Source: Dermacentor variabilis
Taxonomy: Eukaryota; Arthropoda; Arachnida; Ixodida; Ixodidae
Length of the DNA: 64,000 bases
Assembly: GCF_050947875.1 (NCBI RefSeq)
Contig: NC_134572.1
Span: 126,907,605-126,971,604, forward strand
Reading direction: 5' to 3'
Position 1 is the stretch's first letter. The number at the start of each line of letters is the position of its first letter. The notes beneath the pieces were generated by a model. That model saw only the letters and a program-made list of their open reading frames with translations, did not search any database and had not been told where the DNA came from. Positions 23,191 through 36,090 of the stretch are shown in pieces. A program made the translations under genes and the position numbers.

Positions 23191-26100
23191 TGGGACTTCT
23201 TGTTTAAGTGAGAGTTTCTTTCAGCTTTTTCTGTGCTTTTATGTGTTCGGTGGGAGCGAACTTTGCATTTATATACGCCATCCGGCGAGCTTTTCTCGCT
23301 GGTCTACAGCACGCAAATTTTGATTAAAGAGTTTCTTGACTACGTGATATTAAGCAAGAACTCCTGAATGGAGAGGACAACATTGCGCTGTCGGCAAGCA
23401 ACACAAAAAACTAAAGACGACCGATCTTTCCTGTTATATCCTAACTCTGTTTACCTTGGTCTGGATATTCTAAAATTTAGACACAGATGCACTCTCGTAG
23501 AATTAGTTGGTCTTGAACCAGAATCATTTCTCTGAGACATGGAAGCCCCACAAATAATTTTTGTCGATTGTACACTATGATCTACTTTGCTTCTTGAAGT
23601 CGCTACTCAGCATTACACGAACACTTCTGTTTTTCGTCCGCGTCTCTCAAGAAGTGATCTCAAGCATGCCGAGATGATAATATCTATACTCCTTCCAATG
23701 CGAGACGTCGATTAAGGCGACAGGATGAGCCGAGGTAACTTGTGATGCGACTAAGCCAGCACTGCTGCAGATCTGCTGGGGATATTACACAGGACTAAGA
23801 GGGCTCCAGTAGTGGCAGGGTTGCATTATCACGCCGAAACGTTATCTTTTGAGAAATAAATACACATTGACAAGATCGCGTAGTGGACAAGCGCCTAAAA
23901 ATGAGATGAAGAACGAGCATGCGCGAAGGCAAACTATGAAGACTCGCTTACGAGAGTTCGCTGCCGAGTCCTCCGCTCAACTTTTAACTTCTTAGGCAAA
24001 GGTTTAGTTGGTCTGGACATGCCACCTTTATGTCATTTGTGCACTGAGAATAAATGTGTAAAGACAACTTTTTCACCATATAAGCATTTTACTGTTCAAA
24101 GGAAAATATTTTTGAAAGAGCCATCCTGAAAGATTGTCTTGAAGTTCCGGAGTCACCTTCCGTATGTGCCTTTCCTGTGCTGCTACTAATCGGGGATTTA
24201 GCTCCAGGAATGTTTGTATGCCATCTGCAATATTCTGTGTAAGATTAAAATGAATTCTTCCAGATTTTTTTCTTGTTCGCTATTCTGCACTTTACTATTT
24301 AGATATTATTCCCTTAATATACACATCACCTAACATTTATTTGACAATTTTCAGTTACTGATTTTGTTTCCATTCACACTGATCAAAATGTCGTGCTTCT
24401 TGAAGCTTCGGAGAGCCCGATTGGTGGCTGAACCTCTACAGATGATTGCGCCATTTTACTGATCATCAACAAACCGACCAACTATACAACACCATTCGGC
24501 CATCTCTCTGAACAAGGGCAGAAGTCTAAAACGGCGTAAAATTTAATGAATTGTAAGATGAAGCCCCTAGTCTGTAGACTGGCGTGGATGTGGAAACTGT
24601 TGGAACCATACATGTTTGTCGTGAGAAGCTGACTAGTTGGAAAGTGTAGACGTCGGGAGCCCATAATAGATATCGGCATGTACTTTGGTATACGAATAAA
24701 TTGTGAATCGCAATATGCTATGTTAATTCCACTATTTCCATATGATCTAGCCTGTAAACATTTTACAACTGCGCTTCAGGTTTCCGATCTCTCGTAAGAC
24801 TTCAAAAACTAAACATTCATGAGTGTAGAGTGGCCAAAGAATGCGTTCTTTCGCAGTGTAATCGAATGTTGTAATAGATTACCTAAACGAAGTTACATAA
24901 CGAATGTCAACGCAGAATTAATTTTGGGAGATGGTGACCAATCAGGTTTAATCCGGCATTCCTCAAAGTGCTTCTAGTTGAAATCACGAAAAAAATTGAT
25001 CATGTAATAAGGCTAATACGTTGTAGTTTGGAATAGCACTACATAGGGAGACCTATACGATCAAGAAATAAGAGATAATGGCATTGCTGATGGTATAAGC
25101 AGCCGTCGAGATGCCGTTTGTAAAAGTGCCGGCGTTCTTTTTTTTTAGATTTCACATTATCCCTTTATAGAAACTAATATGTCAAAAGTTTGAAAAGCTC
25201 AGCAGTCCTGCTGCTGCTAGACATAGCGGAAGAATGGTGGTTCATATCTTGTCACATTATGATGCCAGCCTATAATGTTCAGCAACTACCCCCAGTAAGC
25301 TGTAAGTCAAGTGGGACGAACTAACAGAACTGAATAAATTACTTTTTCCGCTATATACCAAGCACCCTGCCAAGTTTACGTTCACAAAACTAACGAAATG
25401 CATTATTCTCGCATCGTATAAATTCTGTGTAAAAGTTCACTTCCTTCTCGAGTACGATTCACAAGCTACACCATAAGGTTTCAAATTCCTCGAATTAAAG
25501 TAACTGGACGGAATGTTAGTTGCATTATTTGAATATTCCAGATCTTACTGTTTCTCTTAAAATGCCAGGCTCCTCAGCTTTTCTCTATTGGTAGACACAC
25601 CCTGTTTGGCGAGGTAAAAGATTGCCGAAAATATAAAGCAGAAGTTTCGACAACTTAACGCACCCACAGGAGCAGATGTCGCCGTTCTCATATAGGGTTT
25701 TTTCAGTCGCTGTGGCTGTGAACGACATACTCGGATGAAAACCACGGCGTATGCTATCCTTTCTTTGTCAACGTCGTCAGTTCATTTTTTAGATGAAATC
25801 ATCTATGTGATACGCTTTCTTCCCCTCTCCCTCTTTCAACCGCATTCACAGCCGGTAACAAGTGACACACCACAAGGAACGGGAAGCGCCAGCAAAGTGT
25901 AAAGATTCATACGGTCTCTGCGAACTCAACGCCCTCGGCGGCAGTGATCTAGCTACACCGCCAGCCTTCGTGCATCCAACGAGTTCAAAGCTGCAGCTGC
26001 AACGATGGATGCATACTGTAAGGCTGCTAAGGTTATGCTTTTATACGTATGCTGTGATTTGCTGCTTTGTCGTGCATGTATACGCGGGAACGTTACCTTT

Positions 26101-26950
26101 CTTATATTAATTCTTTTTACCGCTCAAGAGATTTGGTTCGTGCTCTGGTCATTTCAAGATAGCCGGGCGTAACGCACTACGAGAGCGTTGCACGTGCTTC
26201 CATGATCTACAAGCGTTAACAAAATTTTATGAACAGCCATAGTGTGTGTGCATGGGTGCGTTTTCTGTCGTGACTTTGTACCACGTATTATCACTATCTT
26301 CAGTACACTATGCCAGGCAATCAACGAGATTAACATCTCCAGGATTACACTTGAGACAGCTCCTCTCTCTTCCGCAACAGGTATTGCACACACACGTGCG
26401 GAAGCAGTTGTACAGTACAAACTGCAAGAACAATGGTGGCGGCAGCATTTGACAAAGCTGCCTGGGCGTTAGCGTTTTGTCGGAGATAAAGTTCGTACTT
26501 TTCTAGTCAGCGCAGACGGCAGTCTCGGAACACGTTTTGAAACAATTGCGCACACACTCTCGAAACATACATCGTTCTTACAAAGTATAAGACCTGGATA
26601 TCAGGCATGATCATGTTTTCTGAAATCATAAGGGCATTAGAAAAACCCCTCGTATTACTTAAAACATTACGTGCAGAAGAATTTCAAATTTGCTGTGTGC
26701 GCACCTGCTTAACGAAGCAGCAAAAAGTTGGCGCAGGGCACGCCATTAGGGCAGCTATTCACTTAACCAAAGACGCAAAGAGCACGTTTGAAAAGTGCAT
26801 CACTTCACGCGATAGACATTTAACATAAACCTCCCCCACGCACGAGAACAGCTTATCGGCCGAAGCATTACTATGCACCACAATACCCTGCACATATTGA
26901 GCCATGCCAAAGGATAGCCGTAAAAACTCTGGACTAACACCAGGGCGACG
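23191..26950. other. Unassigned intergenic DNA
   Basis: I see no gene. One string at about 23833-23865 (ccgaaacgttatcttttg, then an AATAAA-like signal) resembles the 3' ends of some Penelope-like elements, in plus orientation, but it is too short to assign. All open frames are under about 90 codons and without motifs. Confidence 0.5.
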
Positions 26951-26990
26951 CAATTTCCCCCCAAGCCATCCAATTTCCCCCCAAGCCATC
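26951..26990. repeat. Perfect 20-bp tandem duplication
   Basis: CAATTTCCCCCCAAGCCATC occurs twice head to tail with no mismatch. Perfect identity suggests recent slippage. Confidence 0.95.
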
Positions 26991-29022
26991 CCTCGTGGCA
27001 AGCTGCTTCCGAAACAGCCATCTAATAAAGTATGGCAGAAAATGGACTAAAGTCCAACTAAACCACTGGAATAAGATACGCGTTTCCCTCAAGTTTCCGG
27101 AGTTGTAGAGTTTTTGCGTGAAAAGTAAGTGGAATAGGTTTGCTTGTAGGAGAGAGACAGGCTTTTGCCTATATCCCGAGCGTATGAGTAAATGGTCTCG
27201 CATGGGGACTATGCAAATATCGGTGATCAAAAAAAGGGGAGCAGCCTCGGAACAAGCTCCGGGGACTCTCTGCCACCGGATGAGGCCTTGCCCGGCAGTT
27301 TCAGCCGCTGAAAGTTTGTCGTACCAGGGTGTCAAGCAAGGTGCCTCGTTTCGCCACCGCTTGCATTCGAGCTTTGCTTTCTTTGTCGCATCAACGTCGT
27401 TTACTTCGATGAGGATGTGTGCTGCAAGCTTGCTGAATAGGTAGGCCTCGCCTATTTATTATAGATCAAGATCACTAAGATCAAGATCATTATAGATCAC
27501 TCTTCGTAGTGAGAATATTTATTCGCTGAGGGCGCCGCACTATGTGACTTTCCATAAGGACTTTTAACGACTTTGCGTGCGGTGCGGTCTAGTGTTAAAG
27601 GGAACTCGTGAGTTTCGAGAGTGCGAAACTTTACCTCAGACAAGTGTACAATCGCTCGTGTTAGCAGCAGTTTCCGTGTGATTGATGACGCTGGCACCTT
27701 CCTAGACACATAAGTAATACGCTAATTTTGCTTTTTCCGGCCCTTGCACCTATACAGCGCCTGAGAACTGCCCATTAGGATTTTTAGATTTAACCATGGA
27801 TTCATTGTACATTTCTCGTGTTTCGTGAATTTGGCATGTAGCATAGCTAGAGCCGGCCCCTCTGAGCTATAAACGGGCTTTCACTAAGGCTTTAATGCTG
27901 TCTTTACGCCACCCGCCCTGTTGGCGTAATGGTTTCGCGTTGCAGTGCTAGTCGCGAGAGCATGGCGGAGCCCACACGGTCACGGCACTTTTGGCAAAAT
28001 ACAATTGGACATCTATGAACGACCGAGCAATGGTTAAGGAACTTGTAATCTTCAGCTCTTAATCTCCTGTGCTTCGCCACTGTGAAGAATATGCTAACGC
28101 AGTGCTTCCACTGCGACCCACTCCTACAATATCTTTTCGGGTGCTCGCGTACTGTGAACGCCGATTGTACGAGCTAATCATTGCTTGTCGCGTTGTCTAG
28201 GTTGTGGGCGTTCGACAAAGTGAACTTTCCGAAAATTTTTAGGGCACCTAAGCACTTCTTATGAGTTGTGAATGGAAAAAAATTTATTTCCAATTCAACG
28301 CCGCTGAGCGGCCCTTCGAGCGGTAAACTCTTCGCTGGCAAACCAGCACATTGAGACGCTTGGCCAACGCCTGGTTCAGCCCAGCGGGTAAGACGCTCGG
28401 CTTCTGAACGCAAGCGAACGCAGGTGAGAGCTTGCGTTGCAGTTACAATTCAAGCGAGAGCTTGCGTGGACAAGCAACGGGTGGATAACACAGACTTCCT
28501 TTCCTTTGATCACTATCATCATAACACAGACTTCGGAGCCAGCGCGGCAGCAGGTGTGTCCCCTTTCGGCCTCTCGACTCCGTTGAAGTGTGCATATGAC
28601 GTGGCGTCGCAGCCAGTGGGAATTTACGTATCGTTTGGCTGCCGCCGACACCGGCTTTTTTGCTCAATGAGCCATTTGTCGCTTTCGCATCAATAACGTG
28701 GACAAGGTTGTGACCTTATAGCACGCCTGCAAACGTGGAGCATTAAAACTCATAAAAATCCAACAAATACGCCAAAGCAAGCTTGGGGGACAGCTTGCAC
28801 ACAAGTTTATTAATGTTTGCTTTGACCAGGAACCTTGTAAGGGATACCCGTGCATTTTATTATGAAAAATTTACCTTTAGTCGCAGCTCACTAGAAGCAC
28901 TAATATTGACTCACCACAGACGGAAATAGAACATGCATACATTGTTCTTTTCCCGTATTTCTCTTTAACAACTTTTTTACTGACGAGTAGCCATGCCTGG
29001 AAAGCTTGTCGGAATGATAAAT
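26991..29022. other. Unassigned intergenic DNA with traces of CpG-rich repeat
   Basis: No gene is recognised. A hairpin CAAGC-GAGA-GCTTG at 28451-28464 and the family 2 tail-like stretch at 28640-28696 suggest remnants of the CpG-rich SINE-like family. A TGGCGTAATGG string near 27920 resembles a Pol III A box but has no B box. Confidence 0.45.
28640..28696 (+). mobile_element. Tail fragment of SINE-like family 2
   Basis: The string CCGACACCGGCTTTT and the following gagc...tcgc...gcat...aat pattern match the tail of the element at 20361-20838 (near 20788-20838). No tRNA-like head is visible immediately upstream, so this is a fragment or a diverged subfamily. Confidence 0.4.
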
Positions 29023-29258
29023 CGAATTCTGGGGTTTTATGCGACGAAACCACGATTTTATTATGAGGCACGCCGTTGTGTGATACTCTGGATTAATTTC
29101 GACTACGAGGGTGTCTTTACCGGGCCCCCAATTCACGTGACACGGGCGTTTTTTTTTTGCATTTGGCCGCATGGAAATGCAGCCACCGTGACCGGGATTT
29201 GATCCCGCGATCACGTGCTTAGCAAAGCAACACGATAGCCGCTAAGCCGCCGGGCTAA
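29023..29258 (-). mobile_element. tRNA-headed SINE (family 1)
   Basis: On the minus strand it has a box A-like GGCTTAGCGGC, a box B-like GGGATCAAATCCC, then the conserved body and the tail motif GGCGTGCCTCATAATA before the 3' end. The same body is found at 31307, 41023, 43326 and 53744. Its 5' end is followed by an inverted extension (29234-29267). Confidence 0.85.
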
Positions 29259-31306
29259 GCGGCTATCCACTCCTGTATAAGTTTTCTTGCGCGACCACGA
29301 AATAGCGGCATCGGTACCATCACACTTTCTTTGTTGCATGCATTATGTTTGCAACACTACAATTCCCGAACCTATGATACTTAGCAGATTCAATTTTTTT
29401 AATTTAACGCTACACTTGTAATATTGTACTGTAAAATTCGACAGAGTTGGCAGGTAGGCTATAGCAATGAAACTGTTACTTCTCGTTGCGAAACCAACTA
29501 TAACGGCTCAGTTATAGTTCATGAACAATAAATTATAAACTTTAAAATAAAGCATCTCAGTAGCCCTTATTCATGTAGCTTGCTCAGTTCTCGCATGTGC
29601 TCATGAATAACCCAAATTAAAGATTAAGTCTTTGTGCTTGCCTGCTAGGTAGTTCGCAAATAGTTCAGTTGAACCTGGACTAAAATGTACTGAGCATCAT
29701 ACCATTTACCAGTACTGCTTGATAAAGGTGCGGATGCATAGTGCTGTCGTAGGTGGATCTGCACTTTCCCTTGGAGCTGTACCTCTTTCACTCAAAGACA
29801 CGGTTGACCTCTTCTCATTTCCCTTGGCGCCATTCACCCACCGCTGGTGCCTCAGCGGGGATCGGCTATGCGATTTCTTCGCGACTTCCACGCCCACATT
29901 TATGAGCCGCAGCCACTATACGTGCACACTGTCCAGTAACACACGCCGCATCCAACCCGCCGTTGGTTATTGCACAAGTCACAGCTCACTCGTTTTTACT
30001 TGGTGACTTTCTGCAACACAAGCGGGTTGGATCGTTGTCTTTCGGGAACGCAATAGGGATGCTCTGCCGCTTTTTTTCGGTTCGCGACTTGTCTGTATGC
30101 TTCCCTGCTTTATTTTAGCGAGGCGGCGTTCTCCTGACACGTGCTTCGCTCGAGTGTGCTTCTGACCACTCGCTTGGCGAGTGGTCAGAAGTGGTTGACC
30201 ACTCGGCGACCAGTGCGCTTCTGGTCGCGGCCTCCCTAAGAGGCCCTTCCGTCTCGTATATGCGCCACAGTGTCGGTCTGTTTCTAATGGCCTGTCCTCG
30301 TGCATTTAAATCTGCACCTTATGTGAAGTTTTTCGCTGGAAAGTCCCATAAATGCTACAATAAAGACCATGCTCCGCAAAACACGAAGGAACTATCATTC
30401 GTTCACGTGAATTTTTCACATTCCGTACTCAATGAAGGACGTAATGCTGACTGGCAATTATGCGTGGTATTGCAGCATGTGACGTCTGCTGGCTGCCAGG
30501 TCGCTCTTAGATTTTCCTAGCAGGAACTGCCTTGCGCGCATGCATTGCGTCAACATGTCATGGTCGCGTATAGGTCGAACCCCCGTCCAAAAAGTCCTAA
30601 CGCAGCGCTGAACCTTCTTTATCTCTTTGTCCTTCGGGAGAAACCGGCAAATTTATTTTCCTCTTTGTGCTTCGCCAGTGATAACAGCTGTGCTCCACTC
30701 ATGCTTTGAACATTATCAACTGACAGTGAGTACACGTGCATGATAATAGCTGCATAGAAACGAGAAAAGGAAATCTCTGCATTGTACAGACCGAGATTTT
30801 GAAAACACTGTCTAAATGTGGCACTAGGGCGGAGCACTGTGTGGCGATGGGAGCAGGCTACATCAGCCTGCAGCCAACAACCTTCTTTCTCCTCGTAGTA
30901 TCTACCAAGCGTACGTTCCTCCTAACAGAATAGCACGGGATATTCTGTGGCTTCTTTGAATCTCCTCAATTTCTTATACACCATTCTCAAACTTCTGGAA
31001 ATCTGCCAGTGGGTATGTGCCTATTTTTGATCTAAAGCAGATAATCGGCATCATCCGCTGTGAAATAAGAGGTTTAGGGGCCTTAAACATATTCACATAT
31101 CTATTGTACATCTTTGTGCATGCATCTGTAAGCACCAATCGTCCATGTGAAAGCTTCGCGCATCCCCTTCATTTTTATGACCTCGCTACGTAGACACTCC
31201 ACACTGTAGATCTGCCTGAACTGGTGTTCGTATTTCGGAATAGCTTGCGGCGTAAGTGTAAAAAAAATTACATTATAAAATAGAGTTACGAGGTGTGTTG
31301 TGTAAC
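29259..31306. other. Unassigned intergenic DNA
   Basis: No gene is recognised. It contains a strong inverted repeat at 30159-30191 (listed separately) and otherwise unremarkable AT-rich sequence. Confidence 0.5.
30159..30228. repeat. Perfect 15-bp hairpin followed by an 8-bp hairpin
   Basis: CTTCTGACCACTCGC (30159-30173) is the exact reverse complement of 30177-30191, with a 3-nt loop TTG. Fifteen bases on, GCGACCAG (30206-30213) pairs with CTGGTCGC (30221-30228) across a 7-nt loop. The first arm sequence is partly repeated between them (gaccactcg, 30197-30205). Function unknown. Confidence 0.9.
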
Positions 31307-31543
31307 CCGCCGCGGTTACCTAGTGGCTGTGGTGTTGGGCTGCTAAGCACAAGGTCGCAGGATTGAATCCCGCCTATGGCAGCCGCACTTCTATGGGGAA
31401 GAAACGTGAAAAAAAACCATCTACTTAGATTTAGGCGCACGTTAAAGAACCTCAGATGGTCCAAATTTGCCGAGCCCCCCACTACGGCGTGCCTCATAAA
31501 CAGATCGCGGTTTTGGTAAGTAAAACCTCATAACTTAATTTTT
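31307..31543 (+). mobile_element. tRNA-headed SINE (family 1)
   Basis: The plus strand shows the tRNA-like head with a box B-like GGATTGAATCC (31360-31370). The body motif CACGTTAAAGAACCTCAGATGG and the tail GGCGTGCCTCATAAA follow before an AT-rich end. It is full length relative to its siblings. No convincing target-site duplication could be read. Confidence 0.88.
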
Positions 31544-32335
31544 AGATGGGCTGTGTATAAACATAAATATTGTTTGAGGCTATGTGTTGCATATAATGCA
31601 AATAAAAAAATTATAGACATCGTGTTTAGCTGTATACCATTTAATTACCCGCTTCAATAGTGCAGGGTAGCAAACTGGGTACTTATCTTTCATATAACCT
31701 CCCCGCCTTTGGTATCTGATTTACGCATCGGTCTTTTCACAAAACTTCCCTCCACGTGGGTATTCAAATGTGCATTGGATCTGAATAAGTTTTTTGTATC
31801 CTCAGCTATGCTAACAATGACGGTAACTTACGTCTGGAAATAGGGCGATTGCGGCTCAAGTCTTACAGACATTCAGACGTTGTAGATAAATTGCGTTCAC
31901 CACTCAGAAATTCATCTAACTCTTGTTTGCCTAGCTGTGTGCGCTGCTGCATTACTTTATATTTTTCTTCTCCGGCAAATATTTTCTTTTCATGCTATCT
32001 CGCTCCGACTTACGCTCTTAAGTCGGCGGTTTCCACCGGGTAAAAATCAGTGACACGAGAGGAGGCATGCCGTTGAATGTGCTGGCTTTATTCAGTGCGT
32101 ATATTGCGCTTTTGAGGAGACGGCGGTGTTATACTAGAACTTGTTCTTGGTGAGGCGTACTGTAGCACAAGTGCTGGATGCTGGGTTTCACGCTCATTGG
32201 CTTTGGATGGAAATGATGGGTGTCTGTTTCAATATTTCTTAACACGTCTCAAAGAGAAACTTTATTCAATCTTGTTTCATATAGTTCTCATTATTTCCAC
32301 GTCGCAGGGCAAAAGAAACGACAATATTATCGCAA
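31544..32335. other. Unassigned intergenic DNA
   Basis: I see no gene or recognisable repeat between the SINE and the LTR-like unit. Confidence 0.5.
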
Positions 32336-32600
32336 ACTTCAGAGCTATCCAGGCAGCTGCTAGCGTCACGCATTTACTAAACCTACTCCCTTGCATTTTT
32401 GCATGCTGCATGCTATACCGAACGAATCTACACTGATCAGGCGTCGGCGTGCATCCTCATTATTCGGGCGGCGCAGATGAGTCGCATATCTCAAAAAGAC
32501 TGCGCCGAAAGTGCGTGCGAACCGAGTGCCTGGCTCAAGTGGCAGTCTTCGGCGGCACTATCGAATGCGCCCAAGTGCTGTTCTGACAATCGGCGCATTT
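32336..32600 (+). repeat. LTR-like unit: tail of one unit joined to the head of the next
   Basis: Bases 32336-32404 match the right end of the 306-bp unit at 36225-36530, and 32405-32600 match its left end. Two units therefore once stood head to tail here. The second is cut at cggcgcattt, where the non-LTR element 3 sequence starts. Chance frames across it are not coding. Confidence 0.75.
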
Positions 32601-34633
32601 TACCTTTTGCCAATCATCGAGGCAGCTGAGAGGCACGGAATCACGGGCCGCCCCCTCCACTTCGTGCGTTCCTTCCTTCAAGATCCCACTTTTTCCATAC
32701 GGGTAGACGGAGACGTCGGGAAGCTTTACCCAAACATAGTAGGAGTCCCACAAGGCTCCATACTATCACCCCTCCTCTTTAATTTGACTATGATAGGCCT
32801 GGCTGAGCGACTGGAGGCTATTTCCGAACTGGGCTTCACAATTTACGCAGATGACATCACGTTATGAATTGCATCACGACCAATTGATGAGCAGCAGGAG
32901 ACCCTGCATGCGGCACTTGACGTTATTGACCACTACCTGCCACAAACGGACATGCGGCCATCTCCAGAGAAGACAACCGATGTGGTGATCCGAGGTTCAA
33001 TGCAGGACGAAACAGCCCTCACGCTCACTCTCGCAGGCAAAACGCTGCAGCGAGCGGAAAAATCAGTGCGCGTTCTCGGGATACCTATTGACTGCACAGG
33101 CACAGCGGATGCGTGGCTCGCAGACCTTCGTCCGACCTGGCACAACACTCTGCACCTCATAAAACGAATCTGTTTCCGCATGGGCGGTGCTGGTACCGAC
33201 GTATGCCGAAAGCTTGTTAGTGCTTTGCTGACATCCCGAGCGATATACGGAGCACGTTGTTATGACCTGCTTGCTCGGCACTGGACACAGGTAGAGTTGC
33301 TCCACAGATCAGCTCTCCGTGTTATCACAGGACTCCCGAAACACACACGTGTCGAGGAACTACATCGCTATGCGAAGTTCCCCACCCTCCGGGCAACCAT
33401 CGAAGCATCGAATGCAGCACACGAGGAACGCCTGAAGCACACCAGACAAGGCAGGCCTCTACTGGCCTACATGGGAAAGAATATATCAACTTTGCCACAA
33501 CTGTCATCCCACATCTCACTGTGGGATGACATTGCTGTCGTCGACACTACACCAACGCCCCGAAACATTGGCGCCACACATACGCACCACCGGGCAGCAT
33601 TCGCTGCGCGTCATATGCAGACATTGGCAGACGCACCGCCAAGCTATGAACAAGTGTACACTGACGCAGCTTTCAACCCACGCACCAGCGAAGGAGCAGT
33701 CGCCTACCATGTAATGGATTCTTGTGAGACACATTCTACCTTTACAACTGCTGATGCTGACGACCCAACGGAACTTGAACTCCGCGCAATAGTCTGGGCA
33801 TTAGACAGAGTTTCAGGCACCACGCATGCGAAACAAATCGATATATACACCAACTCTCAGTATGCGCTGCATGCCTGCATGTCGCGCCACACAGCATCAT
33901 CGGAAGTACTCCTTGTCAAGCAGGCCTTCAGGCGTTCGGAGGCCCACGGGGTCACTGCAACACTTCATTGTATCCCTGGTCACCAGGGCATCGAGGGAAA
34001 TGAGAGAGCCCATGAGGCGGCGCGCGCCTTTCTTTCCAACCGCGTCGTCTCCCGGGATCCTTCAGAAACCCTCACAACCAGCACAAGCAACACGACAAAT
34101 TGAGCCCCCTAGTACCCAGACAGAGCTCTGAGAGCAGCAGCCAACCGACACAAGAGAGAATTCCGTGCGAGTGTGCCCTCAGACCCAGACCCACTCACAG
34201 CGGGTCTTCCCAGGTTGGGGCAAGTGCTGCTGCATAGGCTCTGTTTCGGCTTCACCCTCACACCGGATGTGCTGGAGCGGTGGTGGCAGTACCGGCCACG
34301 CCGGGAAAGACGCCCTCCATCTCCATCTCCATCTCCCAACTCCCCTGCATCGCAGGAACCCGGCCATCCCACAGCCTTCGCGGACCAAAAAGCGCCCAAG
34401 GCGCCACACACAGGTGCCCTGACTGCGACATGGCCACGCGGCCATCCGCAGCCCATCTGTTTTTGGAGTGCCAGCGACAGGCTCAGCAACGGGACCACCA
34501 CCTGAGGGCGGTGCGAGTGTCGTCCTACGAGGAGTGGATTAGACCGGCAACTGGCTTGATGGATTCCGACAGGGTCATTCTGGACTCGCTCTTGGCTTTC
34601 GCCAAGGACGCGCAGCTTCTAGGACGGCTCTGA
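32601..34633 (+). pseudogene. ORF2 fragment (RT, RNase H, zinc knuckle) of non-LTR element 3
   Basis: The frame opens with the mid-RT region and shows GVPQGSILSPLLFNL and the catalytic YADD. A TGA follows at 32865-32867. The same frame then continues to 34103 through the thumb and an RNase H domain with YTDAA, ELELRAIVWAL, IYTNSQ and GHQGIEGNERAH. Relatives normally have D where this copy has N in IYTNSQ and H in ERAH, so two of four catalytic acids are substituted. After 34103 a frame change leads to the C-terminal CPDCDMATRPSAAHLFLEC knuckle and a stop at 34631-34633. It is dead by stop, frameshift and active-site loss. Clade: RNase H-bearing, I/R1-like. Confidence 0.9.
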
Positions 34634-34711
34634 ATACGCCTCCCCCTCTTCTTCCTATTCCCCATTATAGGCTTTGGCGCCATCCCTTAATAAATGCATT
34701 TTGTCATCATC
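32601..34711 (+). mobile_element. Non-LTR retrotransposon 3, 5'-truncated
   Basis: It begins inside the RT coding region directly after the interrupted LTR-like unit. It runs through RNase H and a C-terminal zinc knuckle to a short 3'UTR with an AATAAA-like string (34689-34694) and a small TCATC tail. The truncated 5' end and complete 3' end fit target-primed integration. Confidence 0.88.
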
Positions 34712-35009
34712 GCCTTTTGCATCGGCGATGTGGCAGCAGCGCGTTCGTGATGCCAGCGAACTTCCGGTCAGCCACTTTTGACAGTCCTGCTAGCCAACAA
34801 AACATAAGTGTGTTGTAGCATAGTATACCGTAAGCGCATATTCTTGATGCTTTCAGATATAAAGAACGTGCGCCATGCGTAGATCTCATGTGTAGGCTTT
34901 TCTTTGTTGCACTTTACAGTACAATTTACTTGACAAACACTCCAGCTCACCAACGAATCTGGTGCCAGTTGAAGGGTCCTATAAACTTATAGGCTATTGT
35001 AACGTGTTC

Positions 35010-36090
35010 GGAATATAACCAACATTTATATTTATATTTCACAGCTTACGAAGCAGCGTTTTGATTCAGTCCAATCCTCAGCAGTCATGCATGCATTACG
35101 ATGTCAGAGTGTAGACGAGCCGTATGTAAAAATACTGAAAGATATCTATAGCGGCTCCATAGCCACCATAGTCTTCCATAAAAAAAGCAACGAAATCCCA
35201 ATAAAGAAGGGCGTCAGGCAGGGAGATACGATCTCTCCAATGCTATTCACAGCGCGTTTACAGGAGTTATTCATATACCTGGACTGGGAAGAATTGGGGA
35301 TAACAGTTAATGGAGAATACCTTCGTAACTTGCGATTCGCTGATGATATTGCCTTGCCCACTAACTCAGGGGACCGACTGCAATGCATGCTCACTGACCT
35401 GGAGAGACAACGCAGAACGGTGAGTCTAAAAATTAATCTGCAGAAAACTAAAGTAATGTTTAACAGTCTCGAAAGAGAACAGCAATTTACGATAGGTAGC
35501 GAGGCACTGGAAGTGGTAAGGGAATACATCTACTTAGGGCAGGTAGTGACCGCGCATCCGGATCATGAGACGGAAATAATCAGAAGAATAAGAATGGCCT
35601 GGGGTGCATTTGGCAGGCATTCTTAGATCATGAACAGCAAGTTGCCATTATCCCTCAAGATAAAAGTGTATAATAGCTGTGTCTTACCAGTAATCACCTA
35701 CGGGGCAGAAACCTGGAGGCTTACGAAAAGGGTTCTACTCAAATTGAGGACGACCTAACGAGGTATGGAAAGAACAATGATAGGTGTGACGTTAAGGGAT
35801 AAGAAAAGAGCACATTGCTTGGGGGAACAAACGCGCGTTAATGACATCTTAGTTGAAATCAAGAAAAAGAAATGGGCATGGGCATGACATGTAATGAGGA
35901 GGGAAGATAACCGATGGTCATTAAAGGTTACGGACTGCATTCGAAGAGAAGGGAAGCATAGCAGGGGGGTGGCAGAAAGTTAGGTGGGCGGATGAGATTA
36001 AGAAGCAGGGACAACATGGCCACAATTAGCAGATGACCGGGGTAGTTGGAGAAGTATGGGAGAGGCCTTTGCCCAGCAGTGGGCGTAGCC

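Noticed and set aside
26934..27335. A 133-codon minus-strand gene
   Set aside because: The C-terminal part lies in a perfect 20-bp tandem duplication and no motif is present. The reverse strand also holds a frame of similar length over the same bases, as chance would give.
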